Source of the DNA: Cymbidium sinense
Lineage: Eukaryota; Streptophyta; Magnoliopsida; Asparagales; Orchidaceae
Length of the DNA: 64,000 nucleotides
Direction: 5' to 3'
NCBI GenBank assembly: GCA_021442155.1
Contig: CM038215.1
Location: forward strand, 10,688,976 to 10,752,975
Shown piece after piece: positions 1-10,650 of this stretch. Position 1 is the first letter of the stretch, and the number at the start of each line of letters is the position of its first letter. The notes under the pieces were generated by a model. That model saw only the letters and a list, made by a program, of their open reading frames with translations, was not told where the DNA came from and did not search any database. The position numbers and the translations under genes are program-made.

Positions 1-2110
1 CATTAGACTAAGTCTCCATTTCTAGCTTTAGGTTAGGGCAATGCATAATTTGATGAATGTTTAGTTTTATGATATTTTATTTTAGACTGGATGTTAGGGT
101 GTATGTGTGTAGTCTAGATGTTAGGCCAATTTTAGCCTAATCATGCTTTCTGTAGGGGGTTGTGCTTAAGCAGTGCGTAATAAGAATATAAATGCTTTTT
201 TGCTATGCAGGTTGCTTATACCCCTAAGCATAACCCAAATTAGGATAGGTGGGCTTGGTTACCCATGTGTGGGGTACAAAGTCCAAATTATTCCTATAAC
301 TGCTTGGGTTGTATGGTGTGTTTAGCTAACATTTATTTTGTAGGTGTTGCTAGATTTACTTTTCTCCCTTTTAATATGATTTTTGCATTAGGATTAGGAT
401 AAGTGTTATGGGGACTAAGGTGAACATTGGTTATAAGACCATAACTTATATACCATGTGAGGCCTTGGAGCAAACTACATCCCAAGTCAAACCAAAAGAA
501 AGAAATGGAGCAAACCAAGATGAAGGAATGAAGGACAAGGAGTGAAGAATGGAGGATGAAGAATGAAGACCCCCATAACACTTGTCACTTCATAATTGTA
601 ATTTATTCTTTCATTATACTGGGATGTATAATTGTAGAGCTTGGCTACCCACATTTCTTTTTGGGTTGTGTGGTGAAACCCGACCACATCAGCCTCTTAT
701 TCTTTTACACTGATTTTATAAATTGATTGATGTTACATTTATGATTGTGCAATTAGGATGGCATGATTTTCCATGTATTTTAATTATTTGATGAGTGTTG
801 AATGGCCTGGATGCGATTAGGCTCTTAGGAAAAAATAAATTTTCTATCGAATTAATCAATTCAAAATTAAACTAAATAATTCATAACCACACCTAAAGCC
901 TAAGACATAAATGAAGATAATAAAAGATTTAGCAACCCCATTAGTTGGATGTTGTATGTCTCATATCATGCATAAATCATATTGTCTCACTCTTGCCAAT
1001 GGAGGGCTTCCACCTTTGACAGAGAAAATGGCTTGACCTTTGAGAGCCATGGTGGAAACACACCTCCTTCTTTATGATTTTGGCCCATAGCTAATTTTCT
1101 CATGCATTAAGCATATAAAATCCCATAGCCTATGTCAAATAAAAATGTCCAAAAATTTGAAATAATTTGCATTAGATTTAGGTCATTATTCACGCCCTTC
1201 ATGATCTAGTCTCTTAGGGAGTGAGTTTAAGGACTTAGTTTTTCTTCTAAATAAATAATAGCCTAACCATCTTTTAAATCATATGACTTTCCTACACATA
1301 TTTAAAATCCTAGAGGAGTTAGTTGGCAGCCCCCCATGTGTTTTAAGTCCAACAGTTAGGTGATTTATCCTCTCTTGTGGAGGTAAACCATACGCCCATT
1401 TTATCGCTTAGATTTAAGTCACGCTTTTAACTTATGTTGAAGCTCCCTAGATTTAAGATCATGGGTTATTGTTTCTCTTTGGAGCTACAACCATAAATCC
1501 TCACCTCTTAGGCATTTCTACAATCTTGTATTATGGAATTGTAAGTCCTAGATTTCTAATAAAAACTTAACTCAAACATATAATTCTTCTCAGTTTCAAA
1601 AATATAAAGCCCAACCATAGGATAGTTTGGGATACTCACTAGGTTTCTTAGTATCATGAGCATCCCCTACTCTTCTCTCTTTGGTTTCAATAATAACTCT
1701 CTCATTTTTAATCAATCCCACTTCATTTTCTAAAAATAATCAATTGATTGATAGTCCTATCTTTGAAATCTTTGGAGATAATGATCATTTACCTTAATCG
1801 AGAGTATTCCTAAGGAAACTCATTCCTTAAGATGTAATTAACTATGGGGGCTTGCCTCCATTCGGAACTTAACAAACCTGGCTTAAAAAAAACCCTACTT
1901 TACTTTTCCATGTAAAGTAGGGGAAAGATCTATGGTACATTTGAAGACCCATCAGCCTTAGGAGTCCTTATCAAGTGATTAGGTCTATTGTAGGATGGTG
2001 ACTTCATTTATCAAGATAGTACATTATTCCTCAATTTCATACCCGATCACCTCAATAAGTACCCCCCTAAGGTCTACGTGGTGTCCCCTATCTACGAAAA
2101 ATAAACACCA
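1..2110 (+). mobile_element. 5' LTR of element A, last 2.1 kb (cut by window edge)
   Basis: This is non-coding LTR sequence. Position 1 matches about 20360 in the next LTR (TTTAGACTGGATGTTAGGGT is shared), so the window opens about 5.6 kb into the LTR. It ends at AAACACCA, followed ten bases later by the primer-binding site, and the same end is seen at 60870 where unrelated sequence takes over. It holds a purine-rich tract (about 496-564) followed by GAAGACCCCCATAACA, which all five LTR copies share. It looks clearly closer to 59426-60870 than to the LTR at 14739-22420. No gene is seen. Confidence 0.8.
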
Positions 2111-2120
2111 CATATTTTTC

Positions 2121-2138
2121 TAGCAACACTGCTGGGGA
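2121..2138 (+). other. Primer-binding site, tRNA-Arg type
   Basis: The site reads TAGCAACACTGCTGGGGA. The expected complement of a plant tRNA-Arg 3' end, as used by Tat/Ogre elements, is TGGCGACTCCGCTGGGGA, so 14 of 18 bases agree. Three of the four differences are G-to-A or C-to-T changes, as expected from deamination. Lying ten bases after the LTR end, it fixes the LTR/internal boundary. The tRNA sequence is recalled from family knowledge, not searched. Confidence 0.72.
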
Positions 2139-2579
2139 ATGTTCCTCTCTCCAACTTTGGTAAATGATCATTATCTCCAAGTATCAATAGTGGATTTGTA
2201 TTTCATATGAGTCCAATACTATCTTTCTTTTCCATTGGCACTTAGCTTATTTCATTCTTAAGCTAAGCTAGCCAACATCCTTTAGGTTTTAGGACCTCAT
2301 TCCATGTAGGTCTTAAAACCCCTGTTGGGTCCCCCAATAGGTAAAAATAAAATTTAATCGAAAGAAATGAATAAAGACCTTTTTGAACCTTCTTACCATC
2401 TCTATGGTTAGGTAAGGTTCATTCCACAAATGAGAAAAATAAATCCTTTAAAAAATATTGCTTTTTAAAAGCACTTTCCCAAAGTTCACATAATAAAATA
2501 CTTACACAAAAATTTTCATAAAATATATAACTCAACCCCATCTAACAATTATCAGGATTGTTACAGGTAGGTTCTTTTC
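2139..2579 (+). other. Start of element A leader, non-coding
   Basis: This leader sequence follows the primer-binding site. The block TTTGGTAAATGATCATTATC is shared with element B near 22493, and further shared text (about 2280-2345 with 22615-22680) shows the two leaders are homologous. No reading frame or structure stands out before the hairpin array begins. Confidence 0.6.
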
Positions 2580-4060
2580 AAAACCAAAATCAAAATCATT
2601 TTTGAAGAAGCACATATTTGAAAATGAACATCTTCATTCAACATACCCAAATTTATTGAATGGAGGTTTCATTTCCAAATAAAATCATTTCATAAAATTG
2701 AAAATCCACTAAATATATCTCACATATGTTGAAGTTGGAGTTTCTTCCTTTTCAAAAGCACATATTTGAAAGTGAGAATCCTCATTCAATATACCCAAAT
2801 TTATTGAATGAAGATCTCATTTCCAAATAAACTCATATCATAAAGTTGAAACTCTACCCAATATATTCCATATGTATTAGAGTTGGAGTTTCTTTTCTTT
2901 TTCAAAAGCACAAATTTAAAAGTAAGCATCTTCATTCAATATATCCAAATGTGTTGAATGGAGGCTTCATTTTCAAATAAAATCACACCATTTGAAACTC
3001 CACTCAACACATTCCACATGTGTTAAGTTGGAGTTTTCTTCTTTTCAAAAAAAGCACACACACAAAATTTTAACTTTCAAAATAAAATATGATTGACTTC
3101 CATTTACATACCCAAATTTGTTAAATGGAAATCTCTTTGCAAAAAATCATGAAAATCAAAATACCTTTGAATTCCATTTGACATACCAAATTTGTCAAAT
3201 GAGAGTTTCATTTTAGAAAGAAAATTGAAAGAAATTGATTCTATTTAACCCACCATATTTGTTAAACAAATCCCCTTTTCAAAATAACACAAATTAAAAC
3301 AAAATTAAAACACATTTGGCTTTATTAAGCATACAAAAAAGTAAAGATCCCATCTTCAAAACCAAAACAAAAAATCAAACACATTTGAGCTTTATTTAGC
3401 ATACACAAATTTGCTAAGTAAAGATCTCAAAAACCAAAATAAATCAAACACATTTGGGCTTTATTTAGCATACACAAATTTGCTAAGTAAAGATCCCATT
3501 TTAAAAAAAAAATCAAACACATTTGTGCTTTATTTAGCATACATAAATTTACTAAGTAAAGATCCCATTTTCAAAATCAAAATAGAAATTAAATATTTTT
3601 GGGCTTTATTTAGCATACACAAATTTGCTAAGTAAAGATTCCATTTCTAAATACACCCATGATATACATCATGGGCAAACAAGCAAAAAGAAAATTATTT
3701 TCAAACATCTCATTTAGCATACCCAAATTTGCTAAATGAGTAACCCCAAAATCAAATCTAAAAGAAAATCAATTGACCCTCTATTTAACATACTCAAATT
3801 TGTTAAATAAAGGGTCCCCAAACATAAAATAAAATTCAAATATGAACCAATGGAAGCATCAAAAGTCTCTCCAAAATACATGAACCCATTCAACATACAC
3901 AAATTTGTTGAATGTGGATTCTAAACTCAAAATGAACTCAAAATCTCTCCAATTTATTCAAATCTCAAATTCAATGAACCCCACTTAACATATTCAAATT
4001 GTTGAGTGTGGGTTCAAACTCAAAATCAAATTTAAAAATCCAGTAGAATACCAAAATTTG
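2580..4060 (+). repeat. Leader hairpin array, element A (about 15 units)
   Basis: The untranslated leader before gag is an array of units of roughly 60-110 bp, each an inverted repeat around a near-constant loop (TACCCAAATT and variants). Clear units are 2635-2662 (CATTCAA/TTGAATG), 3175-3201 (CATTTGACA/TGTCAAATG), 3459-3492 (CTTTATTTAGCA/TGCTAAGTAAAG), 3711-3738 (CATTTAGCA/TGCTAAATG), 3782-3809 (TATTTAACA/TGTTAAATA) and 3887-3914 (CATTCAACA/TGTTGAATG). The arms differ between units but stay complementary within each. Elements B and C carry the same array. Its role is unknown; a packaging, translation or replication signal in the leader RNA is only a guess. Confidence 0.9.
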
Positions 4061-4131
4061 ATTTGAATTTGTTTTCAAGAATTACAGAGTTCCAGTTTAG
4101 TTTCAACCTAGTCCATTTAGTGATAATATAG

Positions 4132-7100
4132 ATGGATTCACAAAAGTATGTGTTCATCTTCCCTCGGATGGATTTTCTTGGATCAAGCTAGCCTCCCCCA
4201 AACTGATTTTGCTCATTTACTACATTTTCGAGGATTTGAGGGCAATTACTTGTGAGTCACCACTATCAAAAATGTGGTGGCTAGGAAAATCCAATCATCA
4301 GATTAAGATGCCCTTTTGAGTTTCCTCATAAGAGGAAGGCTATAGAGGTTTCTACACCACACACCGGTTGTTCCCATCAAGTGTGGGCTACACTCATTGG
4401 CCTCCTCTAAGGGGAAGGCTATCGCTGTGGATAGTCTTTCTTACCTTGAGGTAGGGTCTAGCTCCCATATTGCGCACCTATAACCTAGTGCCACATAGAG
4501 CCACAAGATCAAATGGTACATGTGTATTATAAGGAGATAGAGATAGCATCTAACACCCAAAAAGTTTTCTCCTTTGCTTACCGAACAAGTTTCATCCCTT
4601 TCTAGTTCTAAGGAGAGGAAGATGTCGGAGGATTACGATCACCTCCTCCTGGTTCATTATAAGACATCAATCGATAGATAAGGTCATATGCTATCCTCAG
4701 GATAGTTTTATGCCAAGTTATGCTTATGGACAAAGTCCAATGCCTAGTTTGATTTGCATTTCCTCGAGTGTAGGTGAGCATCCATGAGAGGCCGAGAGGC
4801 CCGAGCATCAGTTCACATCACTAGCAAAGAAAGACAAAGATATGCCAGGAAGTTAGCAGCCTCCGACCCTCATAGATTTCCCTGATCGGTGTGCTACTTA
4901 TGTCAATCACACCGATAGTATTGTGTTGACTGGCACCACCCATCATAGGAGGAGAACCCCTGCATGAGAGAGTTAGTGTTGTCTCCACCATACTGCTCTA
5001 CTCCATGTTCGTTATCAGCAGTTCAGGTTCCATCTTCTATCATTCCACCCAAAGCTATGAGAGAAGCATCAGGGGAGAAGAAAGCCCCAGTGATGATCCG
5101 GTGGCAAGGAATCCCACTTCATCTACTCTATCAACTGAGATGAAGGCGAGTTTTCCTGCTCGACTTCCTACTTTAGTTGCAGTGAAAAAGGAGTGGCAAC
5201 CCCACAACATTGTAGTCATACCACCACCACCATCACCCATCGACATGGATATGGTGGTGGAAGGGGAAGGGAGGTTTTATTGTCCCCATAGATCCCATAT
5301 GGCACTCACCATAATAGTTGATAGTCATGAGCATGTGTCTTCCATTGAGTGAAGCCCTCATAGGATTAGCACTCCAGTAGCAGAATAGGTCAAGTGTATC
5401 TCCGTAAATGAGCATAATCCCACCACAAGTCAGCCATGAGTATTTGTGTCGGCATAGTTAGATCGCTCCTTGGATAATATCTTGGAATAACATTTTACTA
5501 AAAAGAAAGAAATCCTAAGGTATGATTGGTCTGACCTTGAAACGGAGAAGGTTAGCTTTGACCCCAACAAGGATGATTTGTTGGAAGACTCGGCAGACAT
5601 TCACATGGCTGATACTAGAGGTTCCCTCCTTCAGAATCATCATAGTTCGGAAGGTGTTGCTACCAAACAGACTCAACAACAACACCTTCAACAACTCAAG
5701 AGAAGATGAGTAGATTGATAGGATGAGAAGGAGAGTTGAAGATTTGTTAGCGTAGGTGTTTACTGAATCAAGCCCAGCATACAACTTACCATATGGAGAC
5801 TAATCAACCTGAGTTATTGCATGTCCTGGATCAACCCATGAGTTTGCCTCTAGTAGAGAAGGGCAGTACTAGTTTGCATAGGAAGGTAGTGGATAGTACT
5901 TCCATAAAGAAAAGACATCAAATTGGTGATGGAAATACAAGTAAAGGAAGCACTGGCGTAAGCCCGAGGTGGTTCATCAGTTCTAAAGGGTATACCCTAC
6001 CTAGAGGAATTTGATGCTATCCAATATCCTAATGGGTTTCGTGCCTCCTTCTTCCAAAAGTTTTGATGATAGTGGGAACCCTCAAACATATAGCACTTTA
6101 GGGCTAGCTATTTAAATTTGGCAATGATGCATTATTGTTCCATCTCTTTATCAGCAGTCTAGCAGGCATATCATTGATTGGTATGCCAAACTTCCCAATG
6201 ATTCAATGAAGACTTTTTTTAAGTGCTTTACATTTAAGGATTGGCTTGAGCATAGCTACAAGTTAGGCGCTATAGTTATCCATAAGAAATATCTAGTAGA
6301 ACAACCATCCAGTTCTACTAGGGTAATCCTTAGGGATACATGTGATCCTCTGAAAATAAAGAAGGTTGGAATATCTCTTTATATCGAACCTCTAAAAATA
6401 TTATTTCTAAAATCAAGAAACTTTCTTTACAGGTTCCTGAGGTAGCTCGAACCTCCAACATCAATGAAGGTTTGCAAGTTGCCAAAGATAACTTGGGGAA
6501 GTAGAGCTCAAGCGGGCGTGCAAACTTTCTGATAATCAAGTAAGCGCAACCACGACCAAGTCCACCCACCATTGCTACTACTTCAGCTGACATTCCTACT
6601 TTACCTAGTTCTTCTTCTAGTAGAGATCTTGTATCAGCGGATGAGGGCATCAAATCCCTCACCCCACTTACTTTACTAAATTTCTACCATGTACCTCCTT
6701 TTAAATATAAGAAATTAAGGAAGAAAGCTAGTTTGAATTACATATGTGCCACTTCTGAAGATTTATCTTATTCTACTCCTTTAGAAAACTTTTCAAGTCT
6801 TAATAATTATAACAACTTCGATCATCCTCTTTCTAATTCAGATATGGACTTTCCTATTCTGATTAATATGGGTTCACCTCTTGAGATATACTTGGAATTA
6901 TCTGATTCTGAGGGTCTTATAGGAGAAGCTGTAGGTATGTCTGACGAGTAGTTAGAATCTTCCACTAACACACAAAAGATCACTAAAGCTAACCTCCGCA
7001 GTGGCAAGGTTTTACTTCCTCAGGCAGCACCTCAAGATAAGGAAAAGAAAGTCATTGGTACTAATGAGCAAATAGTCCCTCCACAGGATGCTCCATATAT

Positions 7101-7230
7101 GGATATGCTTATGGAGGATTAGCCCAAAGTTGATTATAATGTCCTTGCTCACCTAAGAAAGTTGTTAGCTAAGTTAAGTATATATGATGCCCTTATCCTA
7201 TCCAAAGAAATGAGGGAATCATTAATCAAG
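4132..7230 (+). pseudogene. gag: gag of element A, decayed, with internal deletion
   Basis: This is the structural polyprotein that would form the particle shell and bind element RNA. The start is chosen at 4132 because the first residues (MDSQKYVFIFP) match the starts in B at 25013 (MASSQKFVFTFP) and C at 51583 (MAASRYVFTFP). About 600 codons of low-complexity, proline-rich N-terminal region precede the capsid, which begins near 6003 (EEFDAIQYPNGF). Close to 6213 about 0.7 kb present in B (27190-27920) is missing, taking the rest of the capsid and the zinc knuckle; sequence resumes at FKCFTFKDWLEHSYK. An acidic, serine-rich linker follows (6660-7000). Stops and frameshifts occur throughout, so it cannot make protein. 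The N-terminal part could be a separate ORF1, as in some Ogre elements. Confidence 0.82.
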
Positions 7231-7239
7231 GCCTTTCTT

Positions 7240-7600
7240 GATCCACAAATATGATTGTCCCTTTACATCATAGTAGATATGGGTAGATTCAGACTTTCTA
7301 GGGTGTTGGTTGATCCAGGCGCATCAGTGAGCATTATGTGCTTGAAAACCATTGCCTATTTGAGGATTGAAATCTCTGAAGTCTAAGGAGATCGGATGAT
7401 GTTGAGAGGATTCAATGAACAGGGCGAGAGGGCTTTAGTCTCCATAGTGTTAACTTTGGAAATAGGTGACTGCAAGACTGAAGCCAAGTTCTATATAATT
7501 GATTTGAATACATCTCTCATTGCTTTGCTCGGTAGGCCTTGGATACACCAGAATAAGATGGTTCCATCCTCTCTTCATCAATGCATTAAGTTTTGAAGAG
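7240..7600 (+). pseudogene. pol: Aspartic protease domain, element A
   Basis: This is the retropepsin-like protease that would cut the Gag-Pol polyprotein. The catalytic region reads VLVDPGASVSIM (about 7300-7340), with the usual D-[ST]-G altered to D-P-G. It is followed by a second typical block, ALLGRPWIHQNKMVPSSLHQ (about 7525-7584), well known in plant Tat/Athila proteases. A stop lies between the two (TAA at 7384) and another ends the domain. About 75 bases just before the active site, present in B and C, are missing. It is inactive. Confidence 0.83.
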
Positions 7601-8749
7601 ATGGAATCGAATACTATGTTGAAGGAGATGAAAGGCCATTGTCAATTAGAGAGGTCAAGATATATGAGGATATCTACTATCTTCCTCAAAATCAAAACAT
7701 CTATTCTTGTGAACTTGGCCAAAATTTTAATATTAAATAAAAAGAAAAAGAAAAAGAAGAAAAAAGAAAAAAAAGAAAAGAAAAAAAAGTACAAGTGAGT
7801 GAGAAAGGGACACCGAGGAAGAGGTAGAGCCACATGCCACATTCCACCCATAATTCATTCCACCATATGGACATATGGGTAGGATGACTCGACCTCCACC
7901 AGGTAGAGGTAGAGGTACATACAGAGGCAGTTCCAGAGGTAGTAGACCCCCTGGTTGGTGACCAACCAATAGGGGCTATGTTCTAGTTCATAGATGTACT
8001 CCTACTATTCACATTGGCTTAGAATTCAGCTCGGAGGATGAGTCTCATGTGATTAGCATACTAGCCAACCCCTCTCAGTTAGTCTCATTGGAGGTGACAC
8101 TCAAGCTAGACATTGACAAAGACCAGGCCTCCAAGAAAAGCATAAATGTTTCAAATTAGGATTATGTAAAACTATTAGGCAGCAGTTGGGAACCTTAGCT
8201 CTAACCCCACTTTCTTCTTAAAAAGTAATGGGTTTGGTAATTAAGGAAGCCCTAGATCTTCCATAGATGTCAAGCCAAAGATATTCCTATTGGGATCATC
8301 ATCCTAAAGTCAAGAAGTAGATGTAGAACTTGAGGATAATTCATATAAAGATTTAATGGAATTACCTTTTGATTGGTGCTCGCTTTGTGTTCATAATCTT
8401 GCAAAGAAAGGTTTGATTCTGTACACATGGTACAGAAGTCGGTATTTTGAGAAGTTGTGGGTGAACGAAGGCAGGATGCACAATCAAGACTAGGACTAGG
8501 ATTTAGTATAATGGGTCTAGTCGATGATGATGATTACTGCTTAGTTGTCACCAATCATCTGGAGTCTGATAGATCTTCTTAAACCACACTAACTCTTATA
8601 AGGAGGTGTGTTTAGAAACTTCAAATGATCCTGATGATCTTCAAATCAAAGATGCACCTCAAGAATTTGAAGAAGAAATCAATTCAACCATCGATGAGCT
8701 CAAAGTAATCAACCTCAGGATAGAAGAAGATCCATGACTCACATACATC
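7601..8749 (+). pseudogene. pol: Protease-RT linker of pol, with Lys/Glu and Arg-Gly tracts
   Basis: This stretch is homologous to 29400-30480 in B and 46320-47400 in C, so it was once coding. It holds an A/G-only tract (7737-7790) that would read as Lys/Glu repeats, then an Arg-Gly segment (RPPPGRGRGTYRGSSRG, about 7888-7940) that resembles RNA-binding RGG tails. The last part contains the DDDYC and LESD segments also seen in D. No known catalytic domain is recognised here. Frameshifts and stops are frequent. Confidence 0.65.
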
Positions 8750-9570
8750 AATTCTCTTTTGAATGAAGAAGAAACAAATGACTTAGTTAGGCTATTGACT
8801 GAATTTAAGGACTGCTTTGCATGGAGCTAGGAAGAGATGCCCACATTATCTCCTAATGTAGCAGTCCACAAACTAGTAATAGACCTTAACGCTAACCCTA
8901 TCAAGCAAGCTCCTAGACACATGTGATTAGAAATTGAACAATTGGTCATTTTTGAAGTCAAGAAATTGTTTGATGTTGGCTTTATCAGGGAAGAAAAATA
9001 CCATACCTGGTTAGCCCGTGTCATCCCAGTTAAAAAGAAGAATGACTAAATTCATATGCGTCGATTTCAGGGACTTAAATAAGGCATGTCCCTAGGATGA
9101 ATTTCTACTTCTTATACTAGAGTTAATGGTGGACATTGCCTCATTTCATGTAATATTCTCTTTCATGGATGGGTCATCTGGCTACAACCAAATTAAGATG
9201 GCCCCGAATGAGAGAGAGGAATACTACCTTTTGAACCCCGATCGTAATCTATTATTATAAGGTCATGCCCTTCGGCCTTAAAAATGCTTGTGGTACTTAC
9301 CAGCAGGCCATGACTCAGATTTTTGATGAACTTATTCATCATCAAGTAGAATGTTATGTCAACAATCTAGTTATCAAAAGTAAAGAAAAGGGATACCATC
9401 TCTTTGACTTGAGAGTAGTTTTTGTACAATTAAGATAATTAAATCTCAAAATGAACCCCCTGAAGTGTGCATTCAGAGTAGCTTTAGGGAAGTTCCTTGG
9501 GTTTGTTGTCTAACATTGGGGAATAGAGATAGACCCAGAAAAGATCAAAGCTATCTTAGAAATCAAACCC
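8750..9570 (+). pseudogene. pol: Reverse transcriptase domain, element A
   Basis: This domain would copy the element RNA to DNA. Visible in order: the entry block before the fingers (8820-8960), KK.NDx with FRDLNKAC (about 9032-9090), FMDGSSGYNQIKM (about 9163-9200), VMPFGLKNA (about 9265-9290) and the catalytic box at 9355-9366. That box reads YVNN instead of YVDD, so both metal-binding aspartates are gone. The thumb block ending in KFLGFVV and the KAILEIKPPKSLTQL segment follow. An in-frame TAG lies in the first block (8828-8830), and TGA replaces CGA near 8923. It is dead but easily recognised. Confidence 0.92.
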
Positions 9571-10290
9571 CCTAAAAGTCTAACTCAACTCAAATCATTC
9601 CAAGGGTGGTTGGTGTATCTAAGGTGCTTTATCTCCAATCTATCGAGGAGATGTAAGTCATTGTTAGCACTTGTCATAAAGGGTGCTAAGTTCAAGTGGG
9701 ATGACAAGTGCCAGCATGAATTTCAAGACATCAAACAATATTTGGTGAAGCCGCCAGTTCCAGCAGCCCCTATCTTGGGCAAGCCACTTATCATCTACAC
9801 TGCTGCATTGGATAACTCCCTTGGCTCTTTATTGGCCCAAACTAATGATGAAGGGAAGTATAATGCTCTACTACCCCAGCCATCATCTGATCTGGGACTT
9901 ATCCTAAACCTCAAATATACTCGCCCTAGTTAGTGCATGAAGGCTAATTCAAGAAGAAAGCATAGCAGATTCACATCCTCTTAAACGAAGCCAACATGGA
10001 GAAATATTGCTTAGCTCTCCCAAAAGCTACATCATTACATGCTCTCTCATAAGGTAAACTTTACTCCAAGAACCAATCCACTATAGTATCTCATGAAATA
10101 ACTGATATTATCTAAACGGTTGGCATGTTGGTCCATGTATCTTTTGTAATTCAGTATTACATTTGTACCCCTCCGTGCTGTGAAAGGATAGGCACTAGCA
10201 AATTTCTTAGCAGCACACCCGCTTCCTGCTGATTCTTCGCTTAGTGATGACCTCACCAATGAATAAATCATGAACTTAGGGGACACTAGC
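9571..10290 (+). pseudogene. pol: RNase H domain and connection, element A
   Basis: This is the retroviral-type RNase H, which would degrade the RNA strand of the hybrid. The lead-in reads FKWDDKCQHEFQDIKQYL (about 9684-9740), then PLIIYTAALDNSLGSLLAQ (about 9786-9842), containing a conserved acidic position of the fold. From 9930 to 10060 the order is disturbed: the segment expected to read IEKHCLAL / LRHYML is scrambled and frameshifted. The connection to the next domain (ADSPLSDDL...QIMN) is readable near 10220-10275. Confidence 0.85.
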
Positions 10291-10650
10291 ATTCACCATT
10301 GGGAGATATATTTTGATGGTGTGGCTTCCTTTCAAAAAGGAGAAGAACCATGATCTACTCTTCCATGAAAGGCAGAGGTAGGAATCCATCCTATTAACTC
10401 CTGACCACGATGTGATGAGATTCTCATATCATCTGTCCAATCCATGCAACAACTGTGAAGCTGAGTATGAGGCTTTGATTATCATTTTGGAGTTATCCAT
10501 CACCATCAACGTCAAAAGCATCAACATCTTTGGTGATTTTCAGTTGGTCATCAACCAAATTGTCGGGTCCTACCAAGTTCTCAAGCCTAAGCTTTATCAT
10601 TACTACGAGTGTACCATGAAGCTGTTGGCCTAGATTCTAAAAGTCACTAT
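10291..10650 (+). pseudogene. pol: Second, archaeal-type RNase H, element A
   Basis: An extra RNase H of the kind known from Tat-lineage elements lies between the ordinary RNase H and integrase. The sequence shows WEIYFDGV (first catalytic Asp, about 10300), NNCEAEYEALII (catalytic Glu, about 10451-10486) and SINIFGDFQLVINQI (next Asp, about 10518-10562). It continues into the LKPKLYHYYECTMKLLA helix. A frameshift and stops separate the first block from the others. Having both RNases H is the strongest lineage marker in pol. Confidence 0.85.

Noticed and set aside
565..2110. LTR of only about 1.5 kb starting at the GAAGACCCCC box after the purine tract
   Set aside because: It would be attractive because a polypurine tract precedes it. 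But every copy continues upstream with the same sequence (570 bases in A, 145 in the tail at 59426, about 6 kb in C), and two insertion edges (59425, 62009) fall on TGTTGA instead. All copies would have to be tandem for the short LTR to hold.
3411..3635. Open frame in the leader with repeated LLSKDPI-type peptide
   Set aside because: It is a by-product of the hairpin repeat units (the CTAAGTAAAGATCCC text read in frame); the frame is not kept in B or C.
2580..4060. CRISPR-like array (regular repeats with variable spacers)
   Set aside because: The repeats are imperfect hairpins with varying arms, spacers are AT-rich and alike, there are no cas genes, and the context is a plant retrotransposon leader.
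10047..10292. Antisense open frames across the RNase H connection (also 63710-63955)
   Set aside because: They recur because the pol text is homologous in A and D; the reverse-strand frame matches no known protein, while the + strand gives the expected connection motifs.
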